Positions 24,514-31,680 of a stretch of DNA of 45,078 nucleotides are shown here, one piece after another. A program made the translations under genes and the position numbers. The notes under the pieces are model-generated. The model ran no database searches and was not told the origin of the DNA. It saw nothing but the letters and a program-made list of their open reading frames with translations. Every line of letters starts with the position of its first letter. Position 1 is the first letter of the stretch. Source of the DNA: Streptomyces longispororuber. Lineage in GTDB: Bacteria > Actinomycetota > Actinomycetes > Streptomycetales > Streptomycetaceae. The stretch lies in NCBI RefSeq assembly GCF_024448165.1, contig NZ_JAMOLN010000063.1:1-45078 (forward strand), read 5' to 3'.

Positions 24514-25629
24514 TCAGCGGTCGAAGTCCAGCTCCACCTTCTCCGTGGTCGGATGGGACTGGCAGGCCAGCACGTAACCGGCCTCGGTCTCCTCCGGCTC
24601 CAGCGCGAAGTTGCGGTCCATGGCGATGGAACCCGAGACGAGGAAGGCGCGGCAGGTGCCGCACACGCCGCCCTTGCACGCGTACGGCGCGTCCGGCCGG
24701 TTGCGCAGCACCGTCTCCAGGAGGGACTCCCCGTCCTGCACCGGCCAGCTGCCCGAACGGCCGTCGAGCTGCGCGGTCACCGTGCTGTGCGCGGGCGCCG
24801 AGACCCCGCCCGGACGGGCCGGACGGACCGGTGCCGGGCCGTCGTCCACGTGGAAGATCTCCTCGTGGATGCGGTCACGCCGCACGCCCAGGCCCCGCAG
24901 TGCCCGCTCGGCGCCCTGCACCAGGCCGAACGGCCCGCACAGGAACCAGCCCGCCACCCGCTCCACCGGCAGCAGCGCGGGCAGCAGCTCCGCGAGCCGC
25001 TCCCGGTCGAGCCGGCCCGACGCGAGCCCGGCCTGCTGCTCCTCCCGGGAGAGCACGGTGACCAGCTGGAACCGGTCGGCGTACCGGTCCTTCAGGTCGG
25101 CGACCTCCTCCAGGAACATCGTCGACGCGGTGGTCCGGTCGCTGCGGATCAGGCAGAACCGGGCCTCGGGGGTGCGCTCCAGGAGCGTCGTCGCGATCGA
25201 GAGGACCGGGGTGATGCCGCTGCCGCCGACCACCGCGGCGTAGTGCCCGGGGGCCGGGTCGAGGGTGAAGCGGCCGGCCGGGGTCATCACCTCCAGCTCG
25301 TCGCCGACGGCGATCTCCTTGTGGGCGTACGTCGAGAACGCGCCGCCGTCCACCAGACGCACGCCGACCCGCAGCAGCCGCGGCGCCTCGTCGGCCGGAG
25401 CCGCGGAGCAGATCGAGTACGTGCGACGGATCTCGGCGCCGTCCGCGGTGCGGCGCAGGGCGAGGTGCTGGCCCGGTGCGTAGCGGTACGCCTCGCGCAG
25501 CTCGTCGGGGACGGTGAAGGTGAGGGCGACGGAGTCGTCGGTGAGCCGGTCGACCGCCGTGACCCGGAGCCGGTGGAACCGGGCCCTGGGCGTGCCCTGC
25601 GCCACCTCGGGAGTCGCCTCCTGGGTCAT
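24514..25629 (-). CDS. paaE: phenylacetyl-CoA epoxidase reductase subunit PaaE
   Basis: A 371-residue reductase that passes electrons from NADPH through FAD and a 2Fe-2S centre to the PaaAC epoxidase. The FAD-binding RTYSICS motif is near residue 70, the NAD(P)-binding GGSGITPVLSI is at about 134-145 and GWFLCGPFGLV at about 228. The C-terminal plant-type ferredoxin domain has Cys318, 323, 326 and 356 (CKGGVCGTC and later C). All cluster ligands are present. Its ATG overlaps the paaD stop by 4 bases. It is the last gene of the paaABCDE operon, whose product converts phenylacetyl-CoA to the ring-1,2-epoxide. Confidence 0.96.
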   Translation of the reverse strand: MTQEATPEVAQGTPRARFHRLRVTAVDRLTDDSVALTFTVPDELREAYRYAPGQHLALRRTADGAEIRRTYSICSAAPADEAPRLLRVGVRLVDGGAFSTYAHKEIAVGDELEVMTPAGRFTLDPAPGHYAAVVGGSGITPVLSIATTLLERTPEARFCLIRSDRTTASTMFLEEVADLKDRYADRFQLVTVLSREEQQAGLASGRLDRERLAELLPALLPVERVAGWFLCGPFGLVQGAERALRGLGVRRDRIHEEIFHVDDGPAPVRPARPGGVSAPAHSTVTAQLDGRSGSWPVQDGESLLETVLRNRPDAPYACKGGVCGTCRAFLVSGSIAMDRNFALEPEETEAGYVLACQSHPTTEKVELDFDR

Positions 25630-26225
25630 CGCAACTCCTTGAAGTGGTCGAAGGGTTCACGGCAGGCGAGGCAGCGGCGCAGCGCCTTGCAGGCCGTGGA
25701 GGAGAACCGGCTGAGCAGCTCGGTGTCGGTCGAGCCGCAGTGCGGGCAGGCGATCGCGTCCGTCCCGTCGGCCGGGTCCGTCCCGTCGGTGCCGCCCGGC
25801 CCGCCGGTGTGCCGGGTCGGGCCGAGGGCGACGGCGACCGGTCCGGCGGGCGCGCGCGTGGTGCGCGGCGGCGCGATGCCGAACTCCCGCAGCTTGCGGC
25901 GGCCTTCGGGCGTGATGTCGTCCGTCGTCCAGGCGGGGGAGAGCACCGGGCGGACGGTGACGTCGGGGACGCCGTGCTCGTGCAGGACCCGCTCGATGTC
26001 GGTCGACATGGCCTCGATCGCGGGACACCCCGTGTACGTGGGGCTCAGCTCGACCTCGACCCGGCCGGGGCCGAGCGTGTGCACGGCGCGCAGCACGCCC
26101 AGCTCGGTCAGGCTCAGGACGGGCAGCTCGGGGTCGGGCACCGAGCCGGCGATCCTGCGCAGCTCCGCCTCGAGCGGTGTCTCCCCGCCGGCGGCCTCGT
26201 GCGGGGCGCGGGCGAGCGTCACCAT
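25626..26225 (-). CDS. paaD: PaaD, Fe-S assembly-like subunit of the epoxidase system
   Basis: A 199-residue protein with an N-terminal MIP18/DUF59 domain (SVPDPELPVLSLTELGVLR, YTGCPAIEAM, WTTDDITPEGRRKLREFGIAPP). A C-terminal zinc ribbon at about 155-190 carries CPHC and CLAC pairs (ACPHCGSTDTELLSRFSST, CKALRRCLACREPFDHFK), the usual PaaD architecture. PaaD is required for epoxidase activity in vivo, probably for cofactor insertion. ATG at 26225 overlaps the paaC stop by 7 bases, and the stop overlaps paaE. The central linker is Gly/Thr/Asp-rich. Confidence 0.94.
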   Translation of the reverse strand: MVTLARAPHEAAGGETPLEAELRRIAGSVPDPELPVLSLTELGVLRAVHTLGPGRVEVELSPTYTGCPAIEAMSTDIERVLHEHGVPDVTVRPVLSPAWTTDDITPEGRRKLREFGIAPPRTTRAPAGPVAVALGPTRHTGGPGGTDGTDPADGTDAIACPHCGSTDTELLSRFSSTACKALRRCLACREPFDHFKELR

Positions 26226-26947
26226 GACGCCCCCGGATGGCTGCGGTGCAGGTGCTGCATCTCGGCGAGCATCCGGCCGAACGACTCGGTGTGCAGGCCC
26301 TGCCGCCCGGCACCGGCGCTCCAGGCACCGGTCTGCGGGCCGTCGGGCACCGTCAGCGTGGCCTCGCGCAGCACCGAGGTCACCGTCGCGTGCCAACTGA
26401 CCCGCATCTCCTGCCAGTTGACGGAGACTCCCGGGACGGGCTGGAACAGCTCGCCCGTGAAGCGCCACAGGGCGTCGACCGCGCGCTGCGTCCGGGCGTG
26501 GCTCTCCTCCGTGCCGTCGCCGAGGCGCAGCGTCCACTGCCGGGCGTGGTCCTGGTGGTAGGCCACCTCCTTGACCGCCTTGGCGGCCAGCGGCGCGAAC
26601 TCCGATTCCCCGTCGGCCAGTTGGCCGTACAGCAGCTGCTGGTACACGGAGAAGAAGAGCTGGCGGACGATGGTGTGCGCGAAGTCGCCGTTCGGCTGCT
26701 CGACCAACTGCACGTTCCGGAAGGCGCGCTCCTCGCGGAGGTAGGCCAGCTCGTCCTCGTCGCCCGCCGTGCTCAGCAGGACGCGGGCCTGACCGAGCAG
26801 GTCGAGCGCGATGTTCGCCAGGGCGACCTCCTCCTCCAGGACCGGGGCGTGGCCCGCCCACTCCCCCAGGCGGTGCGAGAGCACGAGGGCGTCGTCGCCG
26901 AGGGCCAGGGCGGCCGCCGCGACGTCGGTCTGCACGGGCTGCGTCAC
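26219..26947 (-). CDS. paaC: phenylacetyl-CoA epoxidase structural subunit PaaC
   Basis: A 242-residue all-helical ferritin-like protein, the non-catalytic partner of PaaA. It contains LALGDDALVLSHRLGEWAGHAPVLEEEVALANIALDLLGQAR, ERAFRNVQLVEQPNGDFAHTIVRQLFFS, EVAYHQDHARQWTLRLGDGTEESHAR and a C-terminal EMQHLHRSHPGASW, all hallmarks of PaaC. The GTG at 26947 overlaps the paaB stop (GTGA). Length is normal for the family. Confidence 0.95.
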   Translation of the reverse strand: MTQPVQTDVAAAALALGDDALVLSHRLGEWAGHAPVLEEEVALANIALDLLGQARVLLSTAGDEDELAYLREERAFRNVQLVEQPNGDFAHTIVRQLFFSVYQQLLYGQLADGESEFAPLAAKAVKEVAYHQDHARQWTLRLGDGTEESHARTQRAVDALWRFTGELFQPVPGVSVNWQEMRVSWHATVTSVLREATLTVPDGPQTGAWSAGAGRQGLHTESFGRMLAEMQHLHRSHPGASW

Positions 26948-27255
26948 AGGTGCTTCACCCCTTCCGGGATCTCGTAGAACGTGGGGTGCCGGTACGGCTT
27001 GTCCGCGGAGGGCTCGAAGAACGGGTCCTTCTCGTCCGGCGAGGAGGCGGTGATGGCCGCCGACGGGACGACCCAGAGCGAGACGCCCTCGCCGCGCCGG
27101 GTGTACAGATCCCGCGCGTTGCGCAGGGCCAGCTCCGCGTCCGGGGCGTGCAGGCTGCCGGCGTGGGTGTGGGCCAGGCCCCGGCGGGAGCGCACGAAGA
27201 CCTCCCACAGGGGCCACTCCTGCCCGCTGGAGGTGCTGCTGGGGGTCTCGCTCAT
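26944..27255 (-). CDS. paaB: phenylacetyl-CoA epoxidase subunit PaaB
   Basis: A 103-residue protein matching PaaB, the small bridging subunit of the epoxidase. Recognisable segments are WPLWEVFVRSRRGLAHTHAGSLHAPDAELALRNARDLYTRR, the GVSLWVVPSAAITAS strand, and DPFFEPSADKPYRHPTFYEIPEGVKHL. ATG at 27255 overlaps the paaA stop (ATGA). Confidence 0.95.
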   Translation of the reverse strand: MSETPSSTSSGQEWPLWEVFVRSRRGLAHTHAGSLHAPDAELALRNARDLYTRRGEGVSLWVVPSAAITASSPDEKDPFFEPSADKPYRHPTFYEIPEGVKHL

Positions 27256-28241
27256 GCCGCCCTGCCTTCTTCCGTCGTGGCCTTGGAATGCTTGGCCGCG
27301 TGGGCCGCTGCGGCCTCGCGCACCCAGGCGCCCTCGTCGTGGGCGCGCCTGCGCTGGGTGATGCGCTGCTCGTTGCACGGCCCGTTGCCCTTGAGGACCT
27401 GCTTGAACTCCGTCCAGTCGATCGGGCCGAAGTCGTGCTGGCCGCGCTCCTCGTTCCACCGCAGCTCCGGGTCGGGGAGCGTCAGGCCGAGGGACTCGGC
27501 CTGGGGGACGCAGATGTCGACGAAGCGCTGCCTCAGCTCGTCGTTCGAGTGGCGCTTGATCTTCCACTCCATCGACTGCGCCGAGTGCGCCGACTCGTCG
27601 TCGGGCGGGCCGAACATCATGAGCGAGGGCCACCACCAGCGGTCCACCGCGTCCTGGGCCATCGCGTGCTGCGCCTCGGTGCCCCGGCTGAGCGCGAGCA
27701 GCAGCTCGTACCCCTGCCGCTGGTGGAAGGACTCCTCCTTGCAGATGCGGACCATGGCGCGTGCGTACGGCCCGTACGAGCAGCGGCACAGCGGCACCTG
27801 GTTCGTGATCGCCGCGCCGTCCACCAGCCAGCCGATCGCTCCGACGTCGGCCCAGGTCAGCGTCGGGTAGTTGAAGATCGACGAGTACTTCTGGCGGCCG
27901 CTGTGCAGCTTGTCGAGCAGCTCGTCGCGGCCCGTGCCGAGGGTCTCCGCCGCGCTGTACAGGTACAGCCCGTGCCCCGCCTCGTCCTGCACCTTCGCCA
28001 TCAGGATCGCCTTGCGGCGCAGGGAGGGGGCGCGCGTGATCCAGTTCGCCTCGGGCTGCATGCCGATGATCTCGGAGTGGGCGTGCTGGGCGATCTGGCG
28101 CACCAGCGTGGCGCGATAGGCGTCGGGCATCCAGTCGCGCGGCTCGATGCGCTCGTCCGCCGCCACGGCCGCGTCGAACGCGGCCTGGAACCCGGCGGTG
28201 CCGTCCGGCCGCGCCGTCTGCTGCGGTGCTGCTGTCGCCAT
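27252..28241 (-). CDS. paaA: phenylacetyl-CoA epoxidase catalytic subunit PaaA
   Basis: A 329-residue di-iron oxygenase subunit that epoxidises the ring of phenylacetyl-CoA. Iron-ligand regions are visible in KAILMAKVQDEAGHGLYLYSAAE (about 77-99) and ICKEESFHQRQGYELLLAL (about 166-184), in the ExxH pattern of the family. DWMPDAYRATLVRQIAQHAHSEIIGMQPEANWI and CNEQRITQRRRAHDEGAWVREA are typical PaaA sequences. ATG at 28241 has GAGGGGG 8-9 bases upstream. It is the first gene of paaABCDE. A PaaR-type palindrome lies 58 bases upstream. Confidence 0.97.
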   Translation of the reverse strand: MATAAPQQTARPDGTAGFQAAFDAAVAADERIEPRDWMPDAYRATLVRQIAQHAHSEIIGMQPEANWITRAPSLRRKAILMAKVQDEAGHGLYLYSAAETLGTGRDELLDKLHSGRQKYSSIFNYPTLTWADVGAIGWLVDGAAITNQVPLCRCSYGPYARAMVRICKEESFHQRQGYELLLALSRGTEAQHAMAQDAVDRWWWPSLMMFGPPDDESAHSAQSMEWKIKRHSNDELRQRFVDICVPQAESLGLTLPDPELRWNEERGQHDFGPIDWTEFKQVLKGNGPCNEQRITQRRRAHDEGAWVREAAAAHAAKHSKATTEEGRAA

Positions 28242-28298
28242 TCCAGGCCCCCTCGACCTCGGCTGTCCGGTTCACGGCCGGGCCCTGGCCCGCTCCCG

Positions 28299-28312
28299 AC
28301 CGATCGTTCGGT
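28299..28312. promoter_or_regulatory. PaaR-type operator 1, upstream of paaA
   Basis: ACCGATCGTTCGGT fits ACCGNNCGNNCGGT, the core I recall for the TetR-family PaaR of Corynebacterium glutamicum. It lies in the paaA promoter region and is the exact reverse complement of the copy at 33486-33499. Confidence 0.75.
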
Positions 28313-28371
28313 TCGTCGGATTCAATGGTGGGGCGCGGCGCCGTAGGGTGTCAACCCTGAACGTCCCGGCC

Positions 28372-28380
28372 TGTGGATAA
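28372..28380 (-). promoter_or_regulatory. isolated DnaA box
   Basis: TGTGGATAA is a TTATCCACA box on the minus strand, between paaA and the divergent DUF5819 gene. It stands alone, so function is doubtful. Confidence 0.4.
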
Positions 28381-28523
28381 CCGCAGGCATCTGTGCCGGG
28401 CCGCCGCTCCCCAGTACCGTTCCGTGCGTCGCAGCCGCGGGACGTCGACGCGGAATCGGTTCGGCGTCGGGCGCCGGACGCCGGATGGGCCAGAGGATCG
28501 AAGGACCGGGATCGGGGAGACCG

Positions 28524-29648
28524 ATGGAGACGGAAACAGGCGCCGCGGACGAGGGCGCCCGTCCCCTGCCGGAGCGGGCGGTTCCGCAGTCGGCCGGGCC
28601 CGGCCTCGTCGATGCCGGATCCGGGTCCGGGGCCGAGCCCGCTGAGTCCGGTCCAGGGTCCGGGCCTGAGCCCGCTGACTCTGGACCTGAGCCTGAGCCT
28701 GAGCCCGCAGCCTCCGGTCCCGGGCCTGAGCCCGTAGCTTCCGGTCCCGGGCCTGAGCCCGTAGCTTCCGGTCCCGGGCCTGAGCCCGCCAGTCCCGGAC
28801 CCGGGCCTGAGCCCGCCGGTTACGGGCCTGAGCCCGCTGATTCCGGGCCCCGACCCGGTCCCGGGCCTGAGCCCGCCGGGTCCCGGCCCGAGCCCGGACC
28901 CCGATCGGCCGATCCCGGTCCCCGTCCCCGACCCGAGCCCGCCCTGCCGCCGCCCACTCGCCCGGGCATCGCCGGGCTCTCCTTCCGGTACCAGGTGGTC
29001 GCGGCCCTCGCCCTCGCGATCGTCGCCGTCGGCGCCTGCTTCCACCTCGCGATGGTGTTCCTGCACGTCGCGCCCGCGAACACGGTGTCCAAGCAGCACG
29101 GCGCGCTGGTCGACGACTGGGTCTACCCGGAGTTCGAGCAGAACTGGAAGCTGTTCGCCCCCAACCCGCTGCAGCAGAACATCGCCGTGCAGGCCCGCGC
29201 CGAGCTGCGCACGCCCGACGGCGAACTGCGGCAGACCCGCTGGTACGACCTGTCCGCGCAGGACGGCGCCGCCATCGACGGGAACCTGCTGCCCAGCCAC
29301 ACCCAGCAGAACGAACTGCGCCGCGCCTGGGACGTCTACGTGGGGACGCACGACGCCCAGGACCGGCCCACCGGCCTGCGCGGCACGCTGTCCGAGCAGT
29401 ACCTGCGCCGCATCCTCGTGCTGCGGCTGGCCCGGCTGGACGTCGGGGGCGGCAAGGACGTGATGGAGCGCGTCCAGGTCCGCTCCCGGTCCACCACGAT
29501 CGAGCCGCCGAAGTGGAGTGACGAGAAGGTGAACCAGAAGCCGCTCTACCGGCAGGTGGCCTGGTGGACGGTGACCTCGCACGACGCGCCGCTCGACAGC
29601 GGCACGCGCGTGCGGGTGCTGGCCCCGACGGCCGGCGGTGCCCGGTGA
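28524..29648 (+). CDS. DUF5819 family membrane protein with Pro-Glu repeat tail
   Basis: A 374-residue protein. Residues 1-145 are a Pro/Gly/Glu-rich tandem repeat region (GPGPEPVAS-type units), presumably cytoplasmic. A membrane segment follows at about 160-180 (VVAALALAIVAVGACFHLAMVFL), then an extracellular domain of about 190 residues with FEQNWKLFAPNPLQQNI, the motif I associate with DUF5819, and WYDLSAQ. I chose the ATG at 28524 because GGGGAGA lies just upstream; an earlier in-frame start at 28485 lacks one. Its stop overlaps the start of the HTTM gene (GTGA), indicating a coupled pair. Function is unknown. The repeats make the N-terminus prone to length change. Confidence 0.85.
   Translation: METETGAADEGARPLPERAVPQSAGPGLVDAGSGSGAEPAESGPGSGPEPADSGPEPEPEPAASGPGPEPVASGPGPEPVASGPGPEPASPGPGPEPAGYGPEPADSGPRPGPGPEPAGSRPEPGPRSADPGPRPRPEPALPPPTRPGIAGLSFRYQVVAALALAIVAVGACFHLAMVFLHVAPANTVSKQHGALVDDWVYPEFEQNWKLFAPNPLQQNIAVQARAELRTPDGELRQTRWYDLSAQDGAAIDGNLLPSHTQQNELRRAWDVYVGTHDAQDRPTGLRGTLSEQYLRRILVLRLARLDVGGGKDVMERVQVRSRSTTIEPPKWSDEKVNQKPLYRQVAWWTVTSHDAPLDSGTRVRVLAPTAGGAR
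28716..28796. repeat. 27-bp tandem repeat in the DUF5819 gene
   Basis: Two identical 27-bp units (28716-28742 and 28743-28769) are followed by a diverged third. They lie within a longer degenerate run of about 28610-28910 that encodes PGPEP-type repeats. Confidence 0.8.
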
Positions 29649-30859
29649 GCCGCGTCGAGGTCCCCGTCACGGGACGTCTCGCCACCGGTGTCCAGCGGGT
29701 CACCGCGTCCGCGCTCGGCCCGTACCAGAGCGCCGTCATACGGATCGGGTTCTCCGCGACCTGGCTGCTGTTCCTGCTGCGCGAGTACCCGCACCGCCAG
29801 GAGCTGTACGGCCCCGACGGGCCGTGGAGCTGGGGCATGGCGCAGCAGCTCATCGCGGACAACGACGCGTTCACCGCGCTGATGTGGTCCGACGGCCGGG
29901 TGTGGTTCGAGTTCGTCTACGCGGCGGCCGTGCTCGCCTCCCTGCTGCTGATGCTGGGCTGGCGGACGCGCACCATGTCGGTGTTCTTCATGATCGGCGT
30001 GCTGTCGCTGCAGAACCGCAGCGTCTTCCTGGGGGACGGCGGCGACAACGTCATCCACCTCATGTCGATCTACCTGGTCCTCACCCGGTGCGGGCAGGTG
30101 TGGTCGCTCGACGCGCGGCGGGCCGCACGCGCGCGGGAAGGGCTGTTCACCGAGGACCGGGCCGGGCCCGTCCTGTGGTGGGTCGTGGGCCTCGCGCTCT
30201 CGGTGACCACGTTCATGGGCGACCTGAGCGGCGGCTGGGCGGCCTTCTTCTGGGGGCTGTGGGGCGTCCAGGGGGTGTGGTGGTACCTGAACCGCCGCGA
30301 CCCGTTCGGCCAACCGCGCCTGCTGGGCGACGTCGTCGCGAACCTCGTCCACAACGCCGCCCTCCTGATGATCATGGTCGAGGCGTGCCTGATCTACGCG
30401 ACGGCCGGCTGGTACAAGATCCAGGGCAGCCGCTGGCAGGACGGCACCGCGGTCTACTACCCGCTCCACCTGGACTACTTCTCGCCGTGGCCCGCCCTGG
30501 GCGACCTGCTCACCGCGTACGGCCCGATCGTGCTGCTCGTGACGTACGGGACGGTCGTCGTCCAGGTCGCCTTCCCGTTCACGGTCTTCAACCGGCGCGT
30601 GAAGAACGTCCTGCTGGCGCTGATGATGGTCGAGCACTCCGTCATCGCCGTGGTCCTCGGACTGCCCTTCTTCTCGCTCGCGATGATCGCCGCCGACGCG
30701 GTGTTCCTGCCGACGTCGTTCCTGAAGCGGATCGGCGGCCGGGCGGCACGCGCGCGTGGCCGCGTTCTCGCCCGTACGAGGCGTGCCGCGGTGCCCGGCC
30801 AGCGTCCGGCGGACGGCGTCGAGCCGCTGGCGGCTCAACCGCCCACGGCGCGAACGTAG
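29645..30859 (+). CDS. HTTM domain multi-pass membrane protein
   Basis: A 404-residue membrane protein of the HTTM (vitamin K-dependent carboxylase-like membrane region) type. RIGFSATWLLFLLREYPHRQELYGPDGPWSW is the first helix region, followed by several further helices. QNRSVFLGDGGDNVIHLMSIYLVLTRCG, CLIYATAGWYKIQGSRWQDGTAVYYPLHLDYFSPWP and VVVQVAFPFTVFNRRVKNVLLALMMVEHSVIAV are typical of the family, including the conserved Lys in the WYKI region. No extracellular carboxylase-like domain is attached. GTG at 29645 overlaps the DUF5819 stop by 4 bases, so the two probably act together at the membrane. The reaction, if any, is unknown. Confidence 0.88.
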   Translation: MSRVEVPVTGRLATGVQRVTASALGPYQSAVIRIGFSATWLLFLLREYPHRQELYGPDGPWSWGMAQQLIADNDAFTALMWSDGRVWFEFVYAAAVLASLLLMLGWRTRTMSVFFMIGVLSLQNRSVFLGDGGDNVIHLMSIYLVLTRCGQVWSLDARRAARAREGLFTEDRAGPVLWWVVGLALSVTTFMGDLSGGWAAFFWGLWGVQGVWWYLNRRDPFGQPRLLGDVVANLVHNAALLMIMVEACLIYATAGWYKIQGSRWQDGTAVYYPLHLDYFSPWPALGDLLTAYGPIVLLVTYGTVVVQVAFPFTVFNRRVKNVLLALMMVEHSVIAVVLGLPFFSLAMIAADAVFLPTSFLKRIGGRAARARGRVLARTRRAAVPGQRPADGVEPLAAQPPTART

Positions 30860-30862
30860 GCT
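30857..30862 (+). promoter_or_regulatory. -10 box of leaderless methyltransferase gene
   Basis: TAGGCT ends 7 bases before the ATG at 30870, and its TAG is also the stop codon of the HTTM gene. The 30870 gene probably has its own leaderless transcript in addition to any read-through. Confidence 0.45.
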
Positions 30863-30869
30863 TCCTGCC

Positions 30870-31664
30870 ATGAGCGGGACGGACACGGCGGACGGCATGC
30901 GGCACACCACCCCCGAGGGCGCCGTGCGCGACTGGCGGCGGCTCGCGGACACGGCGGTGCTGCTCGACGGGTTCCACGCGCTCAAGCACGCCGTGCGCTT
31001 CGACGCCGACGTCCCCGTCGCGCTCGCGGCCGACCGGGCGGCCACGCTCGCGCTGGCGGACGACCTGGCCCCCGACGTCGTACCGGAGCTGGCCGGGCTC
31101 CTCGTGGAGGTCCCGGGCGACGTGCTGCGCGGGCTCGTGCCGCGGCTGCACCCCACCGGGGTCGCCGCGCTCGCCGGGCGCCCCGCACGGGCCGACCACC
31201 TCGCCGCGCTCGGCGGGACCGGACGCACGACCCCGGTCGTCGTCCTCGACAACCCGCGCAACCTCGGCAACGCGGGCGCCGTCATCCGCCTCGCCGCCGG
31301 CTACGGCGCCACCGGCGTCGTCACGACGGGCAGCCTCGACCCCTGGCACCCCACGGTCGTCCGGGGCGGGGCCGGGCTGCACTTCGCGACCGCCGTGGAG
31401 CGGCTCGCGGTCGACGAGCTGCCGAGCGGCCCGCTGTACGCGCTCGACCCCGAGGGCGCCGACATCCGCGGCCTGAGGCTGCCGGACGACGCCCTGCTGG
31501 CCTTCGGGTCCGAGCGCAGCGGCCTGTCACCCGAACTGCGCGAGCGCGCCGACCAGTTGGTGTCCCTGCCGATGCGGCCCCAGGTGTCCAGCTACAACCT
31601 GGCCACCAGCGTCGGGATGACGCTCTTCCACTGGAGCGCGCACAGCACGCACGCGCCCCAGTAG
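30870..31664 (+). CDS. SpoU/TrmH family RNA 2'-O-methyltransferase
   Basis: A 264-residue SPOUT-class methyltransferase that would methylate a ribose 2'-OH in rRNA or tRNA using S-adenosylmethionine. The three family motifs are present: LDNPRNLGNAGAVIRLAAGYGATGV (motif 1, about 120-145), LAFGSERSGLS (motif 2, about 210) and MRPQVSSYNLATSVGMTLF (motif 3, about 235-252), forming the trefoil knot. An N-terminal region of about 110 residues precedes it. The RNA target is not predictable. It converges with paaN. Confidence 0.92.
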   Translation: MSGTDTADGMRHTTPEGAVRDWRRLADTAVLLDGFHALKHAVRFDADVPVALAADRAATLALADDLAPDVVPELAGLLVEVPGDVLRGLVPRLHPTGVAALAGRPARADHLAALGGTGRTTPVVVLDNPRNLGNAGAVIRLAAGYGATGVVTTGSLDPWHPTVVRGGAGLHFATAVERLAVDELPSGPLYALDPEGADIRGLRLPDDALLAFGSERSGLSPELRERADQLVSLPMRPQVSSYNLATSVGMTLFHWSAHSTHAPQ

Positions 31665-31680
31665 ATCTCCTGCCAGTGCC

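Noticed and set aside
28610..28910. CRISPR-like repeat array
   Set aside because: The repeats are contiguous, in frame and encode a PGPEP tail inside the DUF5819 gene; there are no spacers and no cas genes.
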